A stretch of DNA of 64,000 bases from assembly GCA_033065855.1 (NCBI GenBank), contig JAVXUO010001620.1:248001-312000 (forward strand). The letters run 5' to 3'. How positions within the stretch are numbered: position 1 is the first letter of the stretch; each line of letters starts with the position of its first letter. The notes under the pieces were generated by a model. That model saw only the letters and a list, made by a program, of their open reading frames with translations, was not told the origin of the DNA and did not search any database. This document shows, one piece after another, positions 36,301 through 45,765 of the stretch. Made by a program: the position numbers and the translations under genes. This stretch comes from Escallonia rubra. Taxonomy: Eukaryota > Streptophyta > Magnoliopsida > Escalloniales > Escalloniaceae.

Positions 36301-38760
36301 TAGAAAGAGCAAAAGTGTGTCGCTTATAGATGATGTATAGCAATAGAATTTGGGAGAATTGATTTTGCATTTTAACTTTGATTTTCTTACCTATGACTAC
36401 CTGAAGGATCATAACAAGTGCAATGAAGTTTGTAAGAAAGGCTGATCCCAGATTTATGTTTATTTTGTCTTGTTCTACTTGATCTTTTGTTTTCCTTAAA
36501 GTGAAGAAAGTGTATGTATTGCGCCCAAATCTTTAAAAAGGACTGGTTTATTTTCGCGTACGTTGCATTTACATGGTTAGTTCCAATGGTCCCTTTGTTT
36601 GTCTAGTCCACTTGCTAACTTAGAAGTTAGAATAGACGGTCAATATGTAAATTCCCGTAAACTATGTTTTTGGTTATAAGGTACACATTGTGCAACAATA
36701 TTTGTCTGGTTTACTGGTTATAAGGTACACACTGTGCCGCTGTAAACTAAAGTAAGAGAAGAATGAGAAACGTACCTGTTATCCAACGGTATGGTTTCTT
36801 TATATATCACCTTTCCGTCGTCACGTCTCATATAAACCGGAAACCCATTGTCATCTACATGTGTCTCTGCATAAAATTGCTTAGGAAAGTGCTTCGAACA
36901 ATCTCCATCCACCATACATGAGTTGATTGGTTTTGCCTCACCACATGGGCCGTGCATCATAAATTGTGATACAACACGATACGCAACAGGGTCTCCCTTC
37001 TCGTCAGGAATTTCAGTTGATATGAACCTATCTACATCAGCAGGAGTAGCGAGTTTGTGCGGTTGTGCGAGCCTGTGCGGTTGTGCGAGCCATATAAGTA
37101 TATGTGCATGGGGAAGGCCCCTCTTTTGAAACTCAATCGTATAAACAACTACAAAAATGTGGAAAGGTGCATGTATGTATGTCAGTGCAATTGGTGTTTA
37201 TAGGAATTGCCAAAAAAAATTCAAATCAGAAGAATATATCCTATTTATATTCGAGAAGTCATTTTGAAAACTTGTCCCTTTCCTGTTATATGTAGACTTG
37301 AACAGATCCAACGGAAAAATGTTAATAGACTAATAAACCAAAGTTAACCATCCATCCTTCGTCTGTACGGCTCAAAGGTGTACAATCTAGTTTAAAGTAA
37401 ATGTGTAAGTAGAACTTCCTACTTGTAACCATAACGATTATAACTTTTATAAAGGGTAATGAAGAAAACATATGAAATGGTATATGTATATACCTGCACG
37501 AACCTCCCCAAAAACATGGCCTTCTTTAAAATCTGTCATAAGTTCGTCCAGTTTCATCTGAAATACACGAGCTACGATGTCCGGCCAATCTTCAGCCTTT
37601 TGGCCAGGAATTAAAGCTAAATTTTGTTTGACCTCCGCCCACTTAGGGTCCGATGTGAATGTTAGGAAAAAATCTGGATGGTCGTACTTACAACAGAGTG
37701 CGAGAGCGTCTTGATAGTTTTGTTGCATGTAACGCGGTCCACCTGTAAAAGAATCCGGTAAAACCACCCGCTTACCAACTGTCACTGGGCTTGTATCGCC
37801 TTTTGCAACAGCATCTCTGATATTATTGTATAATTCAGCCCTAGTTCTTTTCTGGTTGGAGCGAATCCATGCCAACCTGATGTGCTCAATACATGTATAT
37901 GCATCGACAACATACTGTTGAAACAGTTTACCACCTTTCAGCAGGGTGTGGCCTTCATTCACTCTAAATTGAAGCCATTATGCATAGTACTCACGCATCG
38001 TCACTGTGTTTCTTTTTGTTGCTTCACTGTCAGAAACAGGGTTGTGCAAAATACCTCTTCTATAACCCTCTTCAGCGTAAGGAAATAATACAGGATATTG
38101 CATCGCCATAAAACTTGGATGTAACGCGCTAATACGCTTTAACCCATCAGTCTTATGTTCAATAACAATATCCCTTGGATACAACACATCATCTCCATGT
38201 ATTAGAGCTGCAATTTCTGACGCAACTGGCATGTTGCATTCTCTACCATCTGTTGCGCGACTATTAAACAAACGAAGGCGCACAGGAACAAATTCGGATT
38301 CGTTAAATTGATCCCTCGCAGTCCGAAACATCTTTACTATCTCATTATTGATGTCAAAGATGCGGACCAGCTTTTCAACAATGTTAGTATCAGGAGTGCT
38401 GGAACCGTCATCTTTGAAGAATGCAGCCATCCTATTAGCCACTTCGTTTTGGTTATCATAGATATACAACTGTGCAAATTTTGGCGGTTGTCCTCCTGGG
38501 GGCAATAGTGATCCAATCCTATGGTGATTCTGCCCACCTAACCGAAAAATATAGGGACCTTTCCCGCTGTTAACCATATTATCAATCTTACTTGCTTATA
38601 AAAAAAAAAAAAAAAAATATTATCAATCTTACCTCCAAGCAAGGTGAATGCAAACATTGAGTTATATGCCTTGACGGATTCTATAAATTTAGCTTGCTCC
38701 AAGAGCTCTTCCAATTCCTCTGGTGGTTGTCGTAATAAAGGCAGCTTAACTTGTCCTTGC
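33360..38760 (-). pseudogene. Helitron Rep-helicase (RepHel) gene, heavily mutated
   Basis: RepHel nicks, unwinds and transfers Helitron DNA. Order on the minus strand: N-terminal Helitron domain from 38760 (SMFAFTLLGG, GPYIFRLGGQNHHRIGSLLP); Rep HUH motif at about 37100 (IEFQKRGLPHAHILIWL); Tyr motif at about 35890 (SIKYLLKYINKGPDRA); helicase with Walker A at about 34830 (YGHGGTVKTYLW, the usual GTGKT has Val for Gly), SSLVIWDEA, LGGYFRQILP (usual GGDFRQ) and HGQLYVAVSRV at about 33540. Breaks: stops at 37978-37980 (TAA), 35101-35103 (TGA), 34540-34542 and 34480-34482 (TAG) and 33610-33612 (TGA); frameshifts near 35490 and 35200; a 25-bp poly(A) insertion at 38592. Introns lie at about 37490-37150 and 36770-35975; the acceptor of the latter is unclear. 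The protein cannot be made whole. Confidence 0.92.
38576..38632 (+). mobile_element. Minute poly(A) retro-insertion with 16-bp target duplication
   Basis: ATATTATCAATCTTAC occurs at 38576-38591 and 38617-38632. Between them lie only 25 bases, TTGCTTAT plus a run of A. Removing the insert and one copy restores a continuous RepHel reading (GGKIDNMVNSGKG), which shows the original uninterrupted sequence. It is the 3' end of a LINE- or SINE-mobilised transcript. Confidence 0.85.
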
Positions 38761-39393
38761 CTACAACAGATGAAAACTTTGGGGAAGTTGTTTCCTTTGA
38801 CTTAACAGTTCTTTCCTCGTACTACACCACTGCTTTTCAATACTGACATGTTCTATTTGGCTCTTTAAAGTCTGATAATTCATCAAGGCAATCTGGTAAA
38901 TTTCAAGGGAAGATGGAAAGTCATGAAATATGGTGACTAAATGCACAATGGTTAGTTCTTCTTCATGGAAATGATGATCTCCATACTACCATTTCCCAAC
39001 AACAATAGGTACATGGATTTCAGAAGTAAAGAATAATCTTGAGTACTCCTAGATTGTTATCTCAAATATATCAACAGGAAAAATATTTCATATATTCAAG
39101 TACCCAACATCGAAACTGATGTAATGGATGCGCGGTGTGTTCATAGGCATGAAAATAGTCAAGTATATAAGCTCACCCAGACAAAGTATTAATAGATTGT
39201 CCGGGTATTACGTCATTTTGGAAAGAATAGCATCATGTGTACGTTTAAGAATATACTCGTAGCAATTTATAATTTGCTGAATATAAAAGATGGTCAAAAG
39301 TAGTACCTGGAGTTGGATTTTCTACAGTAGGTCCTTTAGATGTTGTTGTAAAGCCTTTCTCTAAAATACATGCTTGAGAAGAACAGTTCACAT

Positions 39394-40007
39394 CATAGTA
39401 ACAAATTCGGTATTCGGGAATTATTCGGCATGGAGCAATAATACGGAATTCGGGAATTATTCGGAGAATTTCGTCATTGAATCGAAAATAATTCGGTGGA
39501 ATAACAAAGTTCGTATCGTAAATCGGGAATAATTCGGCAATTAATCGTTTAGGTTAAAATAGTCTTAAATATATAAAGTTTGTAATTGAAATGAAAAAAA
39601 TTGTAAGAATTTTTCCATTCTTTTAAGTGATAGGTAAAAAAAATGGAGAGAGAGAATGGGTAGTTTTGTATAATTAGTGTGCTTACGAATATATACTGCT
39701 TTTGCTGAAAGTCAACAAAATTCATGAGATGGTATGATGGCATAAAACAGCACAAACATTGATGGACAACGTGGGTTCGAATCCCACTGGGAAATTGACA
39801 TGCTACTAACATTTTTCAAGAGAAGAGAACAACATTGAATCGCGATATATTCATGAATATCGCGATAAATTCGTTTAATTCGCGATATTCTTGAGTTATC
39901 CGCGATTTCTTCAATTAATCGCGATAAATACGCGTTTTAGACTTTCTTGTAATATATCGCGATTAATTTGCGAATACCGTCAATTTCTCGCGATTATTGT
40001 TACTATG
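39394..40007. mobile_element. hAT-type MITE with CATAGTAACAA ends
   Basis: The 11-bp inverted ends CATAGTAACAA/TTGTTACTATG are perfect. GTTCACAT flanks on both sides (39386-39393 and 40008-40015). The left part is rich in CGGGAATTATTCGG and the right part in CGCGAT words. The middle includes GGTTCGAATCCC (about 39774-39785), a pol III B-box-like word in a hairpin. There is no coding capacity. Confidence 0.82.
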
Positions 40008-40015
40008 GTTCACAT

Positions 40016-43000
40016 CACAACCCCTTGTGTTTAGAACATCGGCATCTTTATGGTGATGATTGTTTTGGCCTGAACAATTTTCAACTTGCTTTTCACAGAG
40101 TGTTCTAACAGGCTGCCTATGACTTTTTTGTTGACAAAGATCTCTTCTTCATGCTCTAGCATTCCTGTAGAGTTCTATTCTCTCTGCCAATAGGATATGC
40201 TCAAATGGATGAACAAACGGGGGCTTGTTTTGACCACTAAGGCGGGCCATTTAACACACCTGTAAAAAGAATGAATGTCATCAGCGCCAGTCCTACATAA
40301 GCTCAAAGCAAAAGTTAAGATTGCTTAGGGAAACCAAATTCTTATGGGATTTGAGCTCAGAAATTGCCAAGGGGAGGGCATTATTGAGATGAAGTTTAAT
40401 GGTTCTAATACATGGGAAAAATAATTGTTGCATGAGTGCTACTGATCATGCTTGTCCAAAACTCTGAAACAGGGCAAGTTCCTCTTGCTCTTTGTTGTCA
40501 TCAACATATCTACTTCCTTTTTTGCTAACAATGCATTACTTTTAATGTGCCTTGGGCACCACACACACACACACACCTAATTTTTCTAGGAGGAGACCAA
40601 AACACGTATATTCCTATCTACCCAGCCACGGATGGGCTTTTCTTCCTATTCCCGCTAACAAACTGGCCTTAACAATATTCTAGGTATATGGCTCCATATG
40701 TTTCTGCTTGGAATTTGTGTTAGAAACTGGTGAGATCCAGCTTTCTCAGCGGGCACCATACATATAGATAGCAACGCAAGTTAAATACTCTAACCTTATG
40801 CTGAGGAGTACTAAACAATCACATAATTTGCAAAATGAGGTATGCAGATATACTTTGTTCATTTCATCACGTAGGCAGCAACATGCTGTCATGTTACTCA
40901 CCATTATATGGATCTCTCGCCAAGCCACATACATTCCTACTTACCCAATCACTAAACTGAAATTCAGCCTATCTACTACCTTAAGGTCTGTATACTTCTT
41001 TGAACATGCATAGAGTTCAGGAGAATTTTCATAAGTATTAATTATCAATAAGAAAAGAGACAGGTCCGGATGGCTTAAGCCCACTTGTCCATCATAGCGG
41101 CAGTGTTGGTTAACTGTCTGCTTGGTTCGGCTGAAGTTTATGAAGGGCAACAGATAGAAGTGTTTTGGGTTAGGTTGGAGTATAAGAAATAATGGTGGAC
41201 TTAAAAAACAAAAAACAATAAAAAATACAATTTATAGAGTACGGTAAAGTCTCCGAATTTCTACCAAGAGATTTCAGATGATCTTTCCCTACACATAAGT
41301 GTATGGAGTCAAGCCGAGAGAGGAAAGGCCCTCCATCAATATGTAGCATATAGCCCTCTTCACAAAAAGAAAGTTCTTGATATAAAGTATAGGTTTGCAT
41401 CAATCATAGACTATAGGTTGTTTACATCCGATCCCAAGATACAAATTGGCTATTTACTTGTACACAAAAGAGAGCGTAAGGTGATGGGAGTTCTTATCTA
41501 ATCTCAATCATGAAACTCATATACCACCAAGAATCTATAGCTCAAAAGACGGCGGGTTATGTCAGTAGGATATAGATGCATAGAAATTTCAGTATCAGCA
41601 TTTCAACAGTCGAATGTCATATCCAAGAAACCACCGAAGGCGAAGAAATTTGCATATCTACTTTGATAGAAACTAAATTCGCAAAGCTAGCCCGCAACAA
41701 AGTAGGTGCTACACATTGATATACCAACTTCCAATCCTAATCCAAACCCTTCTTATTATAGGCATCTTAGGTGGACAAAAATGCAATGAACATCATGAAA
41801 GGATTTGGAACCGTTTCTTAAAAAAACCAACAAGTATAAACAACGTAAATTTGAGATAGTTCAGAATATTTACTCTTGAAATTCTTAAGGATCAAAGCAT
41901 GCAAGATTGAGCTTCCAAGGTTTCCTTCTGAATTTAGCCATGAAAAGTAAATGACGTAAGTCAGTAGAAAAGATTTTTTAAAGAAAAGTCAATCACGCAA
42001 TAGATTCTAAGAGTACTATCACTATGATAAGATGTTAATGAGAAAGTTTATCTTTGACATTAATTCAAATGACAAATATTGCAAAAGGGAGGGAATGTCT
42101 AGTTATAAAAGGAAAAAGAAAAAACTTCATCCTTCATTATTTCTATATCAAATTGGATTCTGGATAGTCCAAGATGATCTGATCACTAATTCAGATAATC
42201 AGCAATCTATCTCTGCACCTTGGGGGATCTGATTACATCTTCATCTCTAACCCATTCATTTTCCATTCTCACATTTCATGTTGTTTTCATAAATGTAAAC
42301 TCAGCGCTAATTCCGTAATTCCAGGCAACAAGTCTCCCTCTCTCACCTCCTCTCTCTCTAGACTGTACTGTGCCTATACTCTAGCCTATTGACAGCAGAA
42401 GAAACTTTTTCATGACTGTCTGTCACACTCTTCTACATCTACGTTCACACCATTCTCAACACTTAACTTCTTTCCAAAATCCTCCACAAGACTAATCCTC
42501 TTTCTTTTCGGCATCTTCCAACGTATTCCCGGATGCATATTTGTATATAATAATATCTATATACACTTCCACATTCATCCTTTCACAGTTTCACTAAGTC
42601 GTGTTATGGTGTCACTCATTTCTTCTTTCTCCATGGACTTGCAGAAGCTGAGATTATTGTGTCTGGCAAAGGAGGAAGGTAGTTTCTGGGTTTGGCTTGG
42701 GGCTGTTGGCTTCTTTAATTGTGTTGAGTGTAGTATCGTGCCTCGATTCTTCAAGGATTCATGGAGAAGAAGTGGAAGATGAAAAGTGAAGTTGCATAAC
42801 ACTTAATTTTTGTAGTAACAATCGCGAAAAGTAAAAAATTGAAGATGAATCGTAATATACGCAAAATTGAACATGGGTCATAATACATACGCTTGGGTGT
42901 CTTCAAAATCAGTGCATGCAAGATTGGGCTTCTAAGAATGGCATCTGGATCCTTCAATATTCCATGCAAAAGAGGCGAAGATGAGAAGTCAATTTGCCGA

Positions 43001-43398
43001 GGTGAAGATGAGAAGTAAATTTGCCTCATCTATTATGAAAGGAAGAGATTTTAATTGGAAGAAGAAAAGGCACGAGGTAGAAGAAGAGGCAAAAAGGAAA
43101 CAAAGGAAGAGAGAGTGAATCAGAAAGAAGGAACAAAAGAAGAAAAGCCATGAATTGAAGTCGTAGAAAAGGCGGCAAGAAAGTGGAGAGATCGACGGTG
43201 TGCGAGAGATGACGAGAGGAAGATGTCTGAATCTGTTACAAAAGTAGTAGGATTCAAAGTATGGTAGTTAAAGTACGGTAGTTAAGATTTAAAAGTATGG
43301 TAGTTAAAGTACGGTAGTTAAGATTTAAAGGATTCGTTCCAGATTTAATGTCACCATAGAGCTAACCTAATCATATGGCAAAGAATTTCAGTGAACAA
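40016..43398. other. Non-coding stretch, part of the MICU-like intron
   Basis: No gene or complete element was recognised. It includes a CA microsatellite at about 40560-40577 and a block near 41650-41800 that resembles 26400-26560. The 5' end of the large Helitron might lie here but no TC terminus could be assigned. Confidence 0.4.
43258..43332. repeat. Two-copy tandem repeat of about 36 bp
   Basis: GTATGGTAGTTAAAGTACGG then TAGTTAAGATTTAAA occurs twice in succession. Each unit itself contains two related GGTAGTTAA words. Confidence 0.75.
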
Positions 43399-43406
43399 CT
43401 CGGCTT

Positions 43407-44205
43407 CAGTGTTATTAAAGGCGCAGGCGCACCTAAGGCGCAGGCGCACCTAAGACGCAAAAGGTCCCTGGAGCCTAGGCGCAAGGCGCAGACGCGCGCC
43501 ATTTCGAAGCGAGGCACAATATTAAAATAAATAAAAATTAATACACTAAAACCATAAAATTGTGTAATTAAAAAAGAAAAACATGATAATTAACAAACTT
43601 CCAAACACTAGAAATAATTTCAAATTCCATCACATCATAATTTAACAAGTTTCCTACATATTTGCTAGTCTTGGTTCATCTAAAGGCTAACTTGGTTATT
43701 TATGTGTGTTAATCTTCCTTATTAGTCATTGGCATTGAGAAGAGCATTGCGATGATTAACAATCACGAGTTAATTGGGTTTTTGGATTTTTGTAGTAGTC
43801 AATAAAATGAGTATATCCATGAAGAGACTGAGCATAGAAGTACGGGACGGCGGCGGAGAAGGCTTGGCGACGACCGAATGACTCACCGGAGCAAGGGACG
43901 GCGGCGGCTAGCTGACATCGAGATTTGAGAGCTGATTGACTGAGTCGTGAAAGTTATTTTTGATTTGGGCATTTTTAGAGTTAGGTTTAGTGTATTAATG
44001 GAGTAGAGCTAAAACCAAAAAAAAAAAAAAAATCGGAACAAAAATGGACAGTCCACATGTTGTGAGCCTAGCCATGTGCCTCCCGCCCCGCTGTGCGCCT
44101 AGCGCCTAGGCTCACTAGGCGAGCGCCTAATCGAACGCGCTGCGCTAGGCCAAGGCGAGGCGCGAGGGGTGCGCCTAGCGCCTAGGCGAGCCTTTTATAA
44201 CACTG
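43407..44205. mobile_element. hAT-type MITE with GCGCCTAGGCGC-rich ends
   Basis: Left end CAGTGTTATTAAAGGC and right end (reverse complement) CAGTGTTATAAAAGGC differ at one base. CTCGGCTT is an exact 8-bp target copy on both sides (43399-43406 and 44206-44213). Both subterminal regions are packed with GGCGCA/TAGGCGC words. The interior is AT-rich and non-coding. Confidence 0.88.
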
Positions 44206-44213
44206 CTCGGCTT

Positions 44214-44234
44214 ATATATATATATATATTATAT
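44214..44234. repeat. TA microsatellite, left flank of the 7-kb element
   Basis: A TA run lies between the target copy of the hAT MITE and the GGGGTTCG end of the large element. Its partner run is at 51279-51331. Confidence 0.9.
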
Positions 44235-45531
44235 GGGGTTCGATACACATCGACCGGTGGGAAAAAAAAATTTCCCACCCAATCGCTGCTCAGTCATGCG
44301 ATTGGCCCAAAAAGGAAAAACCCAATCGCAAGACTTTCTTGCGATTGGAATTATTGAAAAAAATTCCAATCGCAAGAAAGTCTTGCGATTGGAATTTTTA
44401 GGGCAAAAATCCCAATCGCAAGAAAGTCTTGCGATTGGGTTTGTCCTTTTTTGTCCTTTTTTTTCTCCCCCTTCTCCCCCGGTCAACAATCACGGCCTCA
44501 TGGCCCCCACCCCTCCTCCGGTCAACCTTCCTCCCCCCCCCCCTTGGCCCCCACCCCTCCTTTCTTTATTTATTTGTCACTTAATTAGACAGTTTTTCAC
44601 GAATTTATAAAAAATATCTAGAGCTAGATTTTCCCAAAGTGCAAAAAAGAGACCCTAGTTATTTTTAAAAGATCTGTATCAGGTAAAAATTTCAGATTTT
44701 TCCAAATACTGGAGACGGGTAAACTGATACGCGCAACCTTGTAACTTTGCAGTGTAATTTAAAATATCAAGCTAACGCGATTTCGCGCGAAACTTTTTTG
44801 AGAACCCTAGGATGTTGGGAAGTTCCATTTCCCAGGAATTCGGGCCATTCCGAAGCCGTTAGCAATTGTTTTGCCGAACGGGCTTTTAAGCGCTCGATCC
44901 GGACACCGGTTCGGAATTTTTGGACGAAAAATCCGTAAAATACTTTTTAGATCAAGAATGAACTCAGGAAGCTTAAAATAACATTTAAAAGCAATTTTGA
45001 GATTTTTCCTGATGCCAGGGGCATTTTGGTAATTTGTCACCCCGAGAGGGGTATTTTGGTAATTTTACGGTGTCAAGTTTTTCGAAGGACTTCTCAGTCC
45101 ATAAATGTAAGCACAGCACCTGAAAGGCTGATTTGAAGCCGATTCGCGGGGATTAAATGTCGCTAAAGGTGAAAACTTAATTAGACAGTTTTTCACGAAT
45201 TTATAAAAAATAGCTAGAGCTAGATTTTGCCAAAGTGCAAACAAGAGACCCTAGTTATTTCTAAAAGATCCGTATCAGGTAAAAATTTCAGATTTTTCCA
45301 AACTCTGGAAACGGGTTAACTGATACGCGCAATCTTGTAACTTCGCAGTGTAATTTAAAATATCAAGCTAGCGCGATTTCGCGCGAAACTTTTTTGAGAA
45401 CCCTAGGATGTTGGGAAGTTCCATTTCCCAGGAATTCGGGCCATTCCGAAGCCGTTACCAATTTTTTTGCCGAACGGGCTTTTAAGCGCTCGATCCGGAC
45501 ACCGGTTCAGGATTTTTGGGCGAAAAATCCA
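44235..45531 (+). repeat. Left terminal inverted repeat
   Basis: The outer 345 bp hold three palindromes (CAATCGCAAGA-N3-TCTTGCGATTG) at 44323-44347, 44367-44391 and 44413-44437, then a C-rich tract. The inner part is one full 596-bp unit (44581-45176) and a partial second (45177 to about 45531), beginning TTAATTAGACAGTTTTTCAC. The right end carries the same parts in reverse. Confidence 0.88.
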
Positions 45532-45765
45532 GTAAACGGGGGGGGATATTGCTAAATAACCACGTTGGCGCTAAATTTTAGGGAACTAGCGTTATTAAGC
45601 GTTCGGAGTGGTGGGAAGTGAGGAATAATTTTAATACATTAAAATAATGATTTAATGACTATTGCTAATGCGTTGGTAAGCTAGGTTAACGATTCAGTTA
45701 CAGTTTTGGAATGTAAATATTATGGACGCTAAGTTGGTTTACGATTATATTTTGTTCTTACAGAT

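Larger units (their letters stand above)
23588..39390 (-). mobile_element. Large minus-strand Helitron carrying RPA-like and Rep-helicase genes
   Basis: The 3' end is certain in form: read on the minus strand, a 7-bp-stem hairpin CCCGTGC-ATT-GCACGGG (23600-23616) is followed by CTAATTAA and CTAG (23588-23591), then T. Inside, on the minus strand, are a Rep-helicase gene (33360-38760) and downstream an RPA70-like gene (23853-26181), the usual order in autonomous plant Helitrons. A 4.2-kb hAT (27764-32006) has inserted between them. The 5' end (TC after A) was not identified; 39390 is only a provisional limit set by the next MITE. The Rep-helicase gene is dead, so the element is no longer autonomous. 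Confidence 0.85.

Noticed and set aside
39720..39800. Possible tRNA gene (GTGGGTTCGAATCCCAC T-arm)
   Set aside because: No acceptor stem, D-arm or anticodon arm can be folded around it; only a B-box-like word remains.
44229..44610. Frames of 86-125 codons at the left end of the 7-kb element
   Set aside because: They read through palindromes and are repeated at the right end; terminal repeat, not gene.
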